Source: Acetivibrio thermocellus ATCC 27405
GTDB taxonomy: Bacteria > Bacillota > Clostridia > Acetivibrionales > Acetivibrionaceae
Direction of reading: 5' to 3'
NCBI RefSeq assembly: GCF_000015865.1
Contig: NC_009012.1
Location: 2,473,081 to 2,537,080 of the forward strand
DNA: 64,000 bases
Shown here: positions 7,886-17,313 of the stretch, piece by piece
Layout of the letters: each line of letters opens with the position of its first letter
Numbering within the stretch: position 1 is the stretch's first letter
Notes under the pieces: model-generated
Seen by the model: the letters and a program-made list of their open reading frames with translations, nothing else
Database searches by the model: none
What the model was told of the DNA's origin: nothing
Made by a program: the position numbers and the translations under genes

Positions 7886-8766
7886 AACTCTCCCTTTGCA
7901 TCAAAAATTTTTAATATTGTCGGCATAATATCGGTCAGCGAATTTATTTCAATCTCCACATTCTCAGGTATTTTCCCTAAAATTACCGTAGGTACCTTGT
8001 TGAATGTATGGGTATTGACCGTCAAGTCTTCAATATTGCCATGGTCGCTTGTGATAAATATGATATCCTCATCCTCGTTGTAAAGATTCAAAAGCTCGCC
8101 TAAAAAGGCATCCAGAATCTTTAGCTTTTCCACTGCCTCTTCCATTTCCATTTTGTGCCCCAGTATGTCCGTCACAAAATACTCAAAAAGAGTAAAATCA
8201 TATTTGCGGCTCAGGCTATAAAGCCTTTGCGCAGCTTCCCGGGGCGTAATAAGTTCCTCCACGTAACCCTCATTTTTCAAAATTTCTCCGATGATATCAT
8301 GATAAACACCGTCTCCGGTTATATATTCTTCCACGGTTCTGAGATTTAATCCGCAGGAAAGGGTCATAACCGTCGTGACAGAAGGACGGTATTTTCTCTC
8401 CTTTGGGTCTTTGATTTTTTCAATATACGGCGTTCTGTACACATTCGAATTTGTTACGGAAAAACCTCTTTTTATAAGCTCTTTAAAGAGGTTGTTTTCA
8501 ATTATCATCTTCTTCAGTGTAATTGTGGGTTGTCCGTGCAAATGCCTGGACAGGACCTTTGACGCATTTTGACCGGTAAATATGGTTGTCTGCCCCGTTG
8601 CACTCTGGGGCAGGCCGGGCACGTCAAGACAGGCATCCGTAGGAATTGCACCGGCTTTATTAAGTATATAATTTATGTTTGGGAGCTCCGGATTGGCCAG
8701 AGGATTGACCGAAGCATCCTCCTTTCCAATACCAAAACCATCTATAAAGATGAATATCATTTTCAC
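7882..8766 (-). CDS. alkaline phosphatase superfamily metalloenzyme (phosphomutase-like)
   Basis: A protein of about 294 residues of the superfamily that includes cofactor-independent phosphoglycerate mutase and phosphopentomutase. The N-terminal metal site is IFIDGFGIG. A likely nucleophile region is LPQSATGQTTIFTGQNA (Ser or Thr). The second metal site is ITSDHGNIED, with NTHTFNKVPT behind it. It is shorter than either mutase, so the reaction is unassigned. I chose the GTG at 8766 (GGTGG 9 nt upstream); the ATG at 8760 is the alternative. Upstream in-frame codons to 8835 look non-coding. It overlaps the U32 gene. Confidence 0.75.
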   Translation of the reverse strand: MKMIFIFIDGFGIGKEDASVNPLANPELPNINYILNKAGAIPTDACLDVPGLPQSATGQTTIFTGQNASKVLSRHLHGQPTITLKKMIIENNLFKELIKRGFSVTNSNVYRTPYIEKIKDPKERKYRPSVTTVMTLSCGLNLRTVEEYITGDGVYHDIIGEILKNEGYVEELITPREAAQRLYSLSRKYDFTLFEYFVTDILGHKMEMEEAVEKLKILDAFLGELLNLYNEDEDIIFITSDHGNIEDLTVNTHTFNKVPTVILGKIPENVEIEINSLTDIMPTILKIFDAKGEL

Positions 8767-8843
8767 GGTTGGACACCACCCTGTAAAAAAGTAAAAAGAA
8801 GCGCCCTTTACGCTTCCCTGCCATTTAACCGACATCCCATATT

Positions 8844-9254
8844 TTAAATTCTTGCTCTCGTTGACTTCTCAAGGGTATTTCGAACTTCATTCAACTCAGC
8901 TTCTCTCTTTGCCAGCTCCAATTGATAGTAGGTATTTTTGTTGCTTATTACGGCATTTTCATTGGCGAGCCTCCGGTTTTCCTCTTTCAGCCTTTCTATC
9001 TCTTCCTTTGCACTTTTCAACTCCCTGCTGAGACTTGCAATCTCCTCCTGAGCTTTGAAATACTCATCGGCAACATTAACGGCGGTAAGCACCGATGCCA
9101 TTGAGGTGCTAAGCTTATTATTCATTCTCATGATTTCAGTCATCTTTTTGTCTATATACAGCGCCACCTTCTGAATATACTCTTCGGATTCGCAACCAAC
9201 CAACGTATAATCTTTTCCCGCTATCCTGACTTCCACCTTGTTTTTCTCCGCCAT
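8844..9254 (-). CDS. zapA: cell division protein ZapA
   Basis: A 136-residue ZapA: an N-terminal beta domain (KVEVRIAGKDYTLVGCESEEY) followed by a long coiled coil rich in E/K/L (ELKSAKEEIERLKEENRRLA). ZapA cross-links FtsZ filaments at the division site. The Firmicute form is often longer than the E. coli one, as here. I used the ATG at 9254 because AAAGGAG lies 8 nt upstream; the longer in-frame extension has no homology look. Confidence 0.88.
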   Translation of the reverse strand: MAEKNKVEVRIAGKDYTLVGCESEEYIQKVALYIDKKMTEIMRMNNKLSTSMASVLTAVNVADEYFKAQEEIASLSRELKSAKEEIERLKEENRRLANENAVISNKNTYYQLELAKREAELNEVRNTLEKSTRARI

Positions 9255-9410
9255 ACCATCAGCTCCTTTGCACATTGCAGACCATGCGACTCTTTTTTCA
9301 AAAAAGAACACATTATTATTTATTATACAATATTTCGGCACAAAAATCATTGGTTTTTAGCGAATATAATAGAAATTATGCGAAAAGCCATGGTATGGCT
9401 TTAGAAATGT

Positions 9411-9434
9411 AAAAAAGACCGGCACAAGCCGGTC
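9411..9434 (-). terminator. celS terminator
   Basis: Minus strand GACCGGC-TTGT-GCCGGTC followed by six T. A compact 7-bp GC-rich stem 20 bp after the celS stop, consistent with a monocistronic transcript. Confidence 0.92.
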
Positions 9435-9454
9435 CTTTCAAATCAGTTTTGAAA

Positions 9455-11680
9455 TTAGTTCTTGTACGGCAATGTATCTATTTCTTTGAGAATATATCTC
9501 TTCAAAATTCCTAAGTCAGTTGAATTAACTCTGCCGTCTTCATTCAAATCGGCATTGTCAGTGTTGATGCTTATACCTGATCTCAAAACATATCTCTTCA
9601 ATGCTACAGCGTCAGTTGAGTTAACTTTTCCGTCATCATTGACGTCGCCGTATAATTTAGTAGAAGGAGTACCAGGTACTTTATATGTCATATCCGGGAA
9701 GTATGTAGCCAATACACCCATTGCAACTGCAAGGTCAACTTCATGCCAGAAGCGGTGATAATTCAATACAGGAGCTTCGCCTCTCAAGTATGCCTGATAT
9801 ACTATATCGTAGTAAGGATCTTGTCTATATTTTGTACGGATGTCTATGAACTTAATACCAGGCTGAATCTTGTCACCGTTCGGCATAGTACCGCTCCAAC
9901 CTGCCGGAACGTATACTTCCTGCTCAAAGAAACGTTTGTAGTCAGCACGTGCTTCCTCAGTAACAACACCTTTTCCTTCAGAGCAGTAGAAGTTGTACCA
10001 TGCACGGTTAACCAGTTCAGCAGCCATGTCTCTTGCTTTTGTATCAAGTTTTCCTTCCCATCTTTCTGTAGCTGCGGCATAAGTTGCAAGAGCATTTGCA
10101 AGTGAACCTGCAACACCAAGGTCAGTACCGTAAGAAGTTACTCTTACATGGAGGTTCGGGTTGCCTGTGTATGTTCCGGTCCATGTATCAGGCTGACCTG
10201 ACCACTCGAGGTCGCTAGGAATTGCAAATGTTCCATCGTCATAGAGCTTAATTTCGCTCATTACCCAGTCGACCCACTTCTTAATCAAATTCTTAACTGA
10301 TGAATCTCCTGTTTCGAGGTAGTACTCCATTACACGCTGCATTGACCATGCCTGGAATCCGAACCACTGGTTACTACCCGGGTCAGCGTATACAGGATGC
10401 GGAACATATGCCATACCATAGAACGTTGACGTACCAGCAGGATATTTCTCATATCTACCGTTCCAGGAGTTGGTTGCTCCACCGGCAATACCACCTTCAG
10501 CCGACTGCAACCACTGATAGAATTCAAGCTGTCTCTTGTAGCTTGTTGTCCAGTCTCTCTTACCGTTGGATGATTTAGGAGCAAAGTCGCTCTGTGTTGC
10601 ACTTACCCATCCCTGGAATGGGTTCTGATATCCGAAGTGTGCGTGGCTGCATCCGATCTTCCATGCCCAGGATGCACCAATTCCACCACCCCATGCAGTA
10701 TACCAGGCCATAAGGTAGTGTGCACTGTCATAACCGGTAGCAGGAGTCTTGTCCTGTGCACCGATCTTCATGAAGTATTTGTCGAACATGTCGTTTCTCA
10801 AGAAGTCACCCATCTTTGCAGCCTTGGATACAACGGAAGCAACGGCAGAACCTTTACCCTGCTCCTTTGCCCATTTGTTTGCCCAGTAAACAGCCTGTAT
10901 AGCACGGCCTTCTGCGTCAGGAGCGTTTGTATAACGCCACTGTTTTGCATATGATCTGTCCTTTGTAAACAAATCAAGGAATCCGTTCGGTCCGCCGTAT
11001 TTGAACTCTTCTATTGACGGATGAGGAATGGTTTCCCATGTGGATTCCTGTTCACCTCTTTGGAAGGTGTTTATGAATGTTGCCCGTGTTCCTGTACCAA
11101 AACCGTACCAGTTGTCAACGTCCATCAACCAGTGCATGAGGTACATGTTAGGACCGTATGCGGATACAAGGTCGTTGTGTACAGGGTCGGATCCAACTCT
11201 TACGGTATCAAACTTCAACTCTGAAGGATAGTATGAAGGATCCTCATATTCGTCAGCATATGTGGCAGGGCTGTTTGGATTGTAAGAAGACATACCCGGC
11301 TGCTCTGTGCTGTCAGGAATTATCCAATCCTCCATAACTTTCCATGCTGTTTCTACTCCGGACCAGTTGCCTGTGAGATTTCCATACATTGCTTCAAGCC
11401 ATACATAATAGCTGAAAGCCTCACTGGTAGTAACGTGACCGTAGTCCGGCGCTTCAACGATCAATGTTTCAATTGAGTGATAAGGAATTCCCTCGTCTGG
11501 GCTGAAATATCCGTTCTTAGGATCTTTAATTTTTCCGTAGAGTTCAAGGAAAAGATCCTTATAAGATGTCCCATCTTTTGTAGGTGCCTTTGTAGGACCT
11601 GCGAATGCAGTTGTGGGTATCATTATGGATACCAGCATTGCAACTGCCAACAGAATAGAAATCTTTCTGCTTTTTACCAT
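9455..11680 (-). CDS. celS: cellulosomal exoglucanase CelS (GH48) with dockerin I
   Basis: The major processive cellobiohydrolase of the C. thermocellum cellulosome, acting from the reducing end of cellulose. The signal peptide ([20 protein letters not shown], cut after TAFA) gives a mature start GPTKAPTK. The GH48 (alpha/alpha)6 barrel spans about 30-665, with the conserved [20 protein letters not shown] region that holds the catalytic acid Glu. A C-terminal type I dockerin (about 675-741) has two calcium-binding repeats, [20 protein letters not shown] and [20 protein letters not shown], for docking on CipA cohesins. I used the ATG at 11680, matching the known protein; an ATG three codons upstream is also in frame. 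741 residues. Confidence 0.98.
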   Translation of the reverse strand: MVKSRKISILLAVAMLVSIMIPTTAFAGPTKAPTKDGTSYKDLFLELYGKIKDPKNGYFSPDEGIPYHSIETLIVEAPDYGHVTTSEAFSYYVWLEAMYGNLTGNWSGVETAWKVMEDWIIPDSTEQPGMSSYNPNSPATYADEYEDPSYYPSELKFDTVRVGSDPVHNDLVSAYGPNMYLMHWLMDVDNWYGFGTGTRATFINTFQRGEQESTWETIPHPSIEEFKYGGPNGFLDLFTKDRSYAKQWRYTNAPDAEGRAIQAVYWANKWAKEQGKGSAVASVVSKAAKMGDFLRNDMFDKYFMKIGAQDKTPATGYDSAHYLMAWYTAWGGGIGASWAWKIGCSHAHFGYQNPFQGWVSATQSDFAPKSSNGKRDWTTSYKRQLEFYQWLQSAEGGIAGGATNSWNGRYEKYPAGTSTFYGMAYVPHPVYADPGSNQWFGFQAWSMQRVMEYYLETGDSSVKNLIKKWVDWVMSEIKLYDDGTFAIPSDLEWSGQPDTWTGTYTGNPNLHVRVTSYGTDLGVAGSLANALATYAAATERWEGKLDTKARDMAAELVNRAWYNFYCSEGKGVVTEEARADYKRFFEQEVYVPAGWSGTMPNGDKIQPGIKFIDIRTKYRQDPYYDIVYQAYLRGEAPVLNYHRFWHEVDLAVAMGVLATYFPDMTYKVPGTPSTKLYGDVNDDGKVNSTDAVALKRYVLRSGISINTDNADLNEDGRVNSTDLGILKRYILKEIDTLPYKN

Positions 11681-12495
11681 TCTCTCCATCTTCCCCTTTC
11701 AAATATACTTTTTTATTCTTTTTAAGTTATATGATGAAATAATGCAACCTACCCGCAATAAATTCATTCCCCCTTTTTGCGGATAAATTTTACGCATTAT
11801 TTTCATCATAAAACTAAGCTGGACCCAAAAAATACTTGTGTTAACATAATAAATTTGTGTTAACAAACTTTTTTATCAAATCAGCCGCGCATTTGACATA
11901 AATTTACATTTTTTTGTCGGAACGACGTATAACAAAAGAAACTGCCACGAAGACAATACTGAAAGGTTTAAAAGACAATTGCTTTTTTGAACAGAGACTA
12001 TTGCAAATACTGAAATTTGTAGATGCCAGATTATTACTACAATAAATACATCTTATTATGGGAATTTAAACAGACCGGCGAAGTCTTACGTCAAATGCAG
12101 CTGAATCACGCAAAACAACTTAACATATTCAGTTTTCAACGACCCTAAAAGGCCAAAATTAATAACTTAAATTAATCAATAAATCCCATATATATATCTT
12201 CGAAAAAAATATACTTTTTGAGGGGGCAACAAAGAAATCTCCAATTTTTAAATTTCACTATGGAAACATTTGAAGTTCTTGTGCTTTTTTCGAAAGACAG
12301 CAGATATGCAACCCCATTATACGATATTAATACTACCCCCATTTCAAAAATAACTGAGTAAATTATTGCTATTTTGTTTTGTATTTTTATTATAATACAC
12401 ATCAAGTTTGTATGCAAGTCATAAAATTTATATTTAACCAAGTCTGACTTTAATAGTACTACAAACATGAAATAACGGTGAACCCGGCCTGCCAA
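11681..12495. other. long celS upstream region without a convincing gene
   Basis: About 800 bp of AT-rich sequence between celS and the next terminator. It should hold the celS promoter(s); published celS start sites lie roughly 140 bp upstream of the ATG, i.e. near 11820. A direct repeat is listed separately. A 107-codon minus-strand frame at 12172-12495 has unconvincing composition (many Ile, Phe, Tyr, Lys; no ribosome-binding site) and is not called. Confidence 0.6.
11836..11865. repeat. direct repeat upstream of celS (possible operator)
   Basis: TTGTGTTAACA occurs exactly at 11836-11846 and 11855-11865, 19 bp apart. Each contains the palindrome TGTTAACA. They lie about 155-185 bp upstream of the celS ATG, just upstream of the reported transcription start, where a regulator could bind two faces of the helix. 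Confidence 0.5.
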
Positions 12496-12498
12496 AAA

Positions 12499-12534
12499 TA
12501 AAAAAGCCTACGGCGCAGTTAAAAGCCATAGACT
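12499..12534 (-). terminator. terminator of the zinc-ribbon gene
   Basis: Minus strand AGTCTATGGC / GCCGTAGGCT stem (10 bp with two G-U pairs, 10-nt loop) followed by TTTTTTATTTTT. Confidence 0.8.
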
Positions 12535-12572
12535 AAAAATATCTTGCCAAAGAATATTAAAATATTAAAACT

Positions 12573-13151
12573 TCATTTTTCCTCGTTTTGCTCAGCGGGG
12601 CATTCGCTCCCGCAGCTTTCTTCCTTGTTCTCTCCGGTAGTTTCCTTGCTGCACTCAACATTATTTTCCACATTACTTTCCGCATTACATTCGGGATTAC
12701 ATCCGGTACTGTTTTCCGCCTTGTCCTGTTCTCCGGGTTCAGTATTATTCTCCCTTCTGTTCTCTTCTTTTGATTCCGCGGAAGATACAACCACTTCCTG
12801 TTTTGTGCCGCATTTGGGGCAATAAGCAACCTCTTCAGGAAGTTCTCCTTTGCATGACGGACAGATTTTTACACCTTTTATTTTCAAAATCTGCTGCTTC
12901 ATTTTCTCGATATTTTTCTTCATGTCCGAAACTTTCTCACAAAGCTCTTTCAAATCCCCGGAAACTTCCTCGCCCTTTTCAAAAGAGCGGTACACCGTCT
13001 CTCCTATTTGCATGTAAATTTTTTTAATTTTATCCTCTTCCGAACCAATGCTGAAATTCAACTTAGTAATTTCCACCATGTCACTGGACTTTTTTGCGGC
13101 AACTCTGGCGGTATCAGTAACTTTCCTCGTTAAATCCTTAATGAATTCCAT
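12573..13151 (-). CDS. zinc-ribbon protein with Asn/Glu/Cys-rich tail
   Basis: About 192 residues. The N-terminal half (1-95) is a charged helical region likely to form a coiled coil (EDKIKKIYMQIGETVYRSF). A zinc ribbon follows: CPSCKGELPEEVAYCPKCG near 97-115. The last 70 residues are low complexity, with repeating Asn-Glu-Cys units (NPECNAESNVENNVECSKE). I used the ATG at 13151, which has AGGGGAGG upstream. Many Firmicutes carry small helical-plus-zinc-ribbon proteins of unknown role; no function is assigned here. Confidence 0.75.
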   Translation of the reverse strand: MEFIKDLTRKVTDTARVAAKKSSDMVEITKLNFSIGSEEDKIKKIYMQIGETVYRSFEKGEEVSGDLKELCEKVSDMKKNIEKMKQQILKIKGVKICPSCKGELPEEVAYCPKCGTKQEVVVSSAESKEENRRENNTEPGEQDKAENSTGCNPECNAESNVENNVECSKETTGENKEESCGSECPAEQNEEK

Positions 13152-13308
13152 TATATGCACCTCCCCTTTATTTCCCCAGGTAACTTACACCTTATATAAT
13201 ATACTATTTTATAAAAAAAGCCAATAGTTTTTATAAATTTTTTTAATTTATTTATTAATTATTTTAATATTGCGATTAAAATATCTAATGATACCTGACA
13301 ACATCCAT

Positions 13309-14607
13309 CTAGCCAACGTTCAATATCTCGCCTGTATTGGGATTTATATAAACAAGCCAATATCCAAATGCACCGTATTTCGGCACGTTTCCGTCAACCT
13401 GGGCCCACCTGCATATTTTGCCGAAAGGCTTCTCGTCAACCCAATACACTCCGGGAACACCGCAGACAATATAACGAAGATTTCTGGCCTTGTCTTCATA
13501 AGTACCCACAATCAAATGCCTGTATTTAAAGTGGGCCATAAGCACCAGGGGATTAAAAAGGATGGGTACATCTACTTTCATTTGGTACAGTATGTTGTTC
13601 AAATGAACCGGACTTGCTATCTTCCACCACCTGTAATCTTTTCTGCCGGACATAAACGGATTACACTTTTCAAAGCATCTATCAAATTTTGCCACCAATT
13701 CTTCAAAATTTATTTCACTGCCGGCTTTTCTTTTATTCCCAAACTCATCTTTACTTTCAGTTTCATTTTCATTTTCTTTTTCATTCTTATCTTCAACTTC
13801 ATTCTCAGCCTCAATTTTTGTTTTTCTCTCATCATCGTCAGAAACCCCGCCACGACCGTTTTCTTCCACAATGGTATCAGCACCGCTCTTATTGTCCTCT
13901 TTTCTCTGAACGCTTTCAATCATGTTTTTATTTTTATCCTCAATATTTTCATTTCCACTTGCAATATCTTCCCCTATTTTGCCGCCATCTTCACTCTTTT
14001 CAGAACCCGTTTTCGGCATTGCATCATCTTTCGTTCTTTGCGCACGTTCCGTTTTTTGCATCTCTTCTTTTTTTGGGATATCCTGGGTCCTTTGACTTTC
14101 CCCGGTTTCCTGTGCTTCTTCAAAATCTTGTCTTTCTTCCGTTTCTTCCGCTTCTTGCGCCCTTTGCTTGTTCAAAAACTTTTTCATTTTCTGTCTCCAC
14201 TCAATTTTCCCGTTTTTATACGCCGCAAGGGGGCAGAGAATATTGTCTATGTACCGTTCATTATTGTTCTCAAGGATAACTGCCGCAACATTGATGTCAC
14301 AGACACTCATTCCCGTTCCGTCAATATTTGCGGGGTCAAAATTCCATATCAATTCACCTTTTCCTTTCGCCAAATCAATGACTCCCGGGCAAGCCGCCTT
14401 AAGTCCCGCTTCATCCACATTTATTAAATACAGTTTATAAACTGCGTCGTTGCTTTCCCTAAGGTTTGACACCTGACAGCAAAGCTTTCCCCTGCCGTCT
14501 CTGATTTCTATTTTTACATATCCTGACGGTTCTCTCCCTTCTCCGTTTCTTGAATCTTCGTGGGTAAATATTAAAAATGACCTGTGATATTTAAATCTAT
14601 TATCCAT
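13309..14607 (-). CDS. hypothetical protein with low-complexity centre
   Basis: A 432-residue protein in three parts. Residues 1-150 look like a folded domain (KYHRSFLIFTHEDSRNGEG, then VYKLYLINVD). Residues 150-310 are almost only E, K, D, N, Q, R, S and T, with no hydrophobic core. Residues 310-432 form a second folded domain beginning FDRCFEKCNPFMSGRKDYRW and containing SPVHLNNILYQ and YGAFGYWLVYINPNTGE. The end domains resemble proteins found in spore-forming clostridia, but I cannot name a family with certainty. A folded-linker-folded layout is typical of spore-layer or scaffold proteins; that is inference. Confidence 0.7.
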   Translation of the reverse strand: MDNRFKYHRSFLIFTHEDSRNGEGREPSGYVKIEIRDGRGKLCCQVSNLRESNDAVYKLYLINVDEAGLKAACPGVIDLAKGKGELIWNFDPANIDGTGMSVCDINVAAVILENNNERYIDNILCPLAAYKNGKIEWRQKMKKFLNKQRAQEAEETEERQDFEEAQETGESQRTQDIPKKEEMQKTERAQRTKDDAMPKTGSEKSEDGGKIGEDIASGNENIEDKNKNMIESVQRKEDNKSGADTIVEENGRGGVSDDDERKTKIEAENEVEDKNEKENENETESKDEFGNKRKAGSEINFEELVAKFDRCFEKCNPFMSGRKDYRWWKIASPVHLNNILYQMKVDVPILFNPLVLMAHFKYRHLIVGTYEDKARNLRYIVCGVPGVYWVDEKPFGKICRWAQVDGNVPKYGAFGYWLVYINPNTGEILNVG

Positions 14608-14751
14608 TTTGGCCGTCCCCTCCCTCTACAGGATTGAAATGAATTTTACCGCCCGCATACATTAGTTTTTAACTTTTAAAAAATTGTGTCTTTTAAAATG
14701 AATTTTCATATTACCGAGTTCATAATTATATATATGATGGCAAGTAAAAAA

Positions 14752-14798
14752 ATAAACCGTTTATACTCTCAAAAAGATTGAAAGTATCAACGGTTTAT
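14752..14798 (-). terminator. ksgA terminator
   Basis: A long inverted repeat (ATAAACCGTTTATACTCTC at 14752-14770 with its near complement at 14780-14798). It separates ksgA from the downstream 432-residue gene. Confidence 0.7.
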
Positions 14799-14837
14799 CA
14801 TCTTCATTATCGGATTTGGAACCTATGCAACCAATAC

Positions 14838-15692
14838 TCACATTATTTGTGAAGACCGGAAAAGCAAATTTGAAAGCTCTGCAAACTGCGTAATTGACAA
14901 TGTTTCTCCCCTGGCATTTTCGTCAATTCCAAGCTTTTTCAATATTTCCTTGATTTCTTCTTTTGACTTGCCTAAAGCCTTAAAATTATGCAGTGCGTTT
15001 ACCAAAGTTTTTCTTCTTTGTCCGAAAGCAGCCTTTACCACCGTGAAAAAATAGTCCTTGTCCATGAGCTTTACCGGCGGAGTTTCATTCACTTTCAGTT
15101 TTATTACGGTGGAATCCACCTCGGGCTGCGGAACAAAGCAATGAGGCGGAACGTCAAACGCCTTTTCCGGCTTCGTATAATATTGAACGGCAACGGACAA
15201 GGCGCCATAATCCTTTTTGCCCGGCGAGGCAACCATCCTCTGGGCAACTTCCTTTTGGACCATGAAAACCATAATGTCTATATTATCATTATTTTCTTCC
15301 AGAAGCTTCATAATAATAGGAGTGGTTATGTAATAGGGAAGGTTGGCAACCACTTTGACATTGCCGCTTTCGCCCCGAAATTCATTTATATTCACATCCA
15401 TTATGTCCTTGTTAATAATGTCCACATTTGAAAACTCTCCAAGGTTGTCTTCCAACGCCGGTATGAGCCTCTTGTCAATTTCAACGGCAACAACCTTCCC
15501 GGCTCTTTTTGCAAGTTCCACCGTCATACTGCCCACTCCCGGGCCAATTTCAATTACCAGGTCCTTTTCCGTTATTTCCGCCACGTCAACTATCCTTTTA
15601 ACTATATTGTCATCGATAAGAAAATTTTGTCCCAAAGATTTTGTCAGCTTCAAATTGTATTTTTGGATAAGTTTTTTGGTATTTACTCCCAT
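14838..15692 (-). CDS. ksgA: 16S rRNA dimethyladenosine transferase
   Basis: KsgA/RsmA dimethylates A1518 and A1519 in helix 45 of 16S rRNA using SAM, a late step of 30S assembly. 284 residues, the usual length. Motifs: QNFLIDDNIVKRIV at the N-terminus, SAM site EIGPGVGSMTVELA, acidic loop EIDKR, and the catalytic NLPYYITTPI. In Bacilli ksgA follows yabE and rnmV; here a yabE-like gene is directly upstream and rnmV is absent. Confidence 0.97.
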   Translation of the reverse strand: MGVNTKKLIQKYNLKLTKSLGQNFLIDDNIVKRIVDVAEITEKDLVIEIGPGVGSMTVELAKRAGKVVAVEIDKRLIPALEDNLGEFSNVDIINKDIMDVNINEFRGESGNVKVVANLPYYITTPIIMKLLEENNDNIDIMVFMVQKEVAQRMVASPGKKDYGALSVAVQYYTKPEKAFDVPPHCFVPQPEVDSTVIKLKVNETPPVKLMDKDYFFTVVKAAFGQRRKTLVNALHNFKALGKSKEEIKEILKKLGIDENARGETLSITQFAELSNLLFRSSQIM

Positions 15693-15794
15693 CTTTCCAA
15701 CTCCAAAAATATATTTTATATTTATATTTATTTTAAAATCCGCATATCCAAAAATAAATAATTAATAAAACATTTAAAATAATAAAACATCCAA

Positions 15795-15825
15795 AATTTT
15801 AAAAGCCGGGACATTCAATCCCGGC
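15795..15825 (-). terminator. terminator after the yabE-like gene
   Basis: Minus strand GCCGGGA-7 nt-TCCCGGC followed by a T-rich run. It ends the G5/3D-domain gene and separates it from ksgA. Confidence 0.88.
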
Positions 15826-15911
15826 CCCATTCAGTCCCTTAAAATTTTAAAAATCATAAAAATTGCTGTTTTACAAACTCATATTCTTGCATTGTATTAT
15901 GTATACAGTGA

Positions 15912-16970
15912 TTAATCGTAAAGTATGTAGACTCTTACCTTTTTTACTCCCCACTGTTTAACGGCTTGCCTGCTGTCCATATAAAGGTCGATGACATTAC
16001 CCTTTACAGCACTTCCAATGTCCGCGGCAACGGCAAATCCGTAGTCGGGCGTCCCTCCTATGCCTTCTATGTACAACTTTGTTCCCAAAGGTATAACCTT
16101 TGGATCCACCGCAACAACACCTTTCTTTGCCCTAATTCCGGTATAAGTGATTCCAAACTCCGGATGATCGGGGGTTTTCCCTGTGTCCTCATAAGATGCG
16201 GTATAAGCTGTGGCTTTCATAGTCAGCACCTTTTTGTATCTGAATTTCTCTCCTCTGGCCGTCATATAGACCGGAACAGTACCGTATTCCACAATCCTGG
16301 TTTCCGGTTCTGAAACAACGGTCGAGCTTACAAGCTGTTTCCCCACTTCTTTGCCGTCCTCATACGAAACCACATAGACCTTTTCTCTTACTCCTTCTTT
16401 TCCTTCTTTGATTACTCTGTAATCTCCCTTGTCCATGCTGCCGTTTTCCCTTTTTATCACGTTGTAAGGGATAATTTCGTTTTCACTGACAAGTTTCTTC
16501 TTTACTCTGACGACTTTGAGCTTCATGCCTCCAACTATTTCGTCATCAAGTCCGGCCCCTTCAACCCGGTCCAAATGTCCAAGATTGACCGGTTCTCCTT
16601 CCAACGCTTCCCGGACTGTCTTCTTGGAAGTCATAAGCTTGAATTCCTGTCCATCGGCAATTACTGTAACAGGTACTGCTTTTTTTATATCTATCACGTT
16701 GCCTTTTTTACTCTTAAGTTTCGTATCAAGCGGAACACTAACATAGTCATCCTCGGTTATATTTATCCCGCTTTGCTTCAATACTTCTTTCACGGTGGAT
16801 TTTACTGTTTTTACAACAAGCCGCTCGCCATCCAGGTTTATCACTACTTCTTTTTGACAGCTGTAATATGTTCCCCATCCTGCAATTCCCGCAACAACGA
16901 ATGCAACAGCCAAACAAGCCAACAGTTTGAACGAAACACGCCTTTTAATACTTTCAACAAGCTGCGACAA
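15912..16970 (-). CDS. YabE-like cell-wall protein (DUF348, G5, 3D domains)
   Basis: 352 residues, membrane-anchored or secreted. A hydrophobic segment spans about 14-32. Two DUF348 repeats follow (around 40-80 and 95-140), then a G5 domain (about 185-260, ending EPETRIVEYGTVPVYMTARG). The C-terminal 3D domain (about 265-350) has AVDPKVIPLGTKLYIEG and DLYMDS, the three conserved Asp that name the fold; it is a probable lytic transglycosylase-type catalytic domain related to MltA and Rpf/YabE muralytic proteins. The start is TTG at 16970, 6 nt after GGGAGGTG. Its place just before ksgA matches yabE in Bacillus. Confidence 0.9.
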   Translation of the reverse strand: MSQLVESIKRRVSFKLLACLAVAFVVAGIAGWGTYYSCQKEVVINLDGERLVVKTVKSTVKEVLKQSGINITEDDYVSVPLDTKLKSKKGNVIDIKKAVPVTVIADGQEFKLMTSKKTVREALEGEPVNLGHLDRVEGAGLDDEIVGGMKLKVVRVKKKLVSENEIIPYNVIKRENGSMDKGDYRVIKEGKEGVREKVYVVSYEDGKEVGKQLVSSTVVSEPETRIVEYGTVPVYMTARGEKFRYKKVLTMKATAYTASYEDTGKTPDHPEFGITYTGIRAKKGVVAVDPKVIPLGTKLYIEGIGGTPDYGFAVAADIGSAVKGNVIDLYMDSRQAVKQWGVKKVRVYILYD

Positions 16971-17194
16971 CTTCTACACCTCCCGTTTAAACATTAAGGG
17001 ACATATGGGTATTTTATTTAAAACAGTTGTATTTGTCAAATCTCTATACATTATTATCATATACATGTAATTATTGGCTGTTTTTCTGTTCATTATACTC
17101 GTAATTGCCTCTGTGCAAAAAAAATACCGATGGACCTCTTGTGTTATTGTTTTTAATCGGTAAATGATACCGATTTATTTATCCATATTTATAC

Positions 17195-17221
17195 AAAAAG
17201 CAGGTAAATGACTTACCTGCT
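17195..17221 (-). terminator. terminator of the Met/Pro-rich gene
   Basis: AGCAGGTAA (17199-17207) pairs with TTACCTGCT (17213-17221). The minus-strand side is followed by TTTTTG. Confidence 0.85.
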
Positions 17222-17313
17222 GCCTGAATTTTAAGTACTTTGATAATACAATGACATGTTTTATAAAATGAGATGTTTCATAAAAAAATTTGCCGGCATA
17301 ATCCCCCTGCTGA

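Noticed and set aside
12172-12495. 107-codon minus-strand frame upstream of celS
   Set aside because: No ribosome-binding site, no domain look, and AT-driven residue use.
13270-14427. 385-codon open frame on the plus strand
   Set aside because: Antisense to the 432-residue gene. Its Phe-rich composition is the complement of the Glu/Lys-rich centre, and it has no ribosome-binding site.
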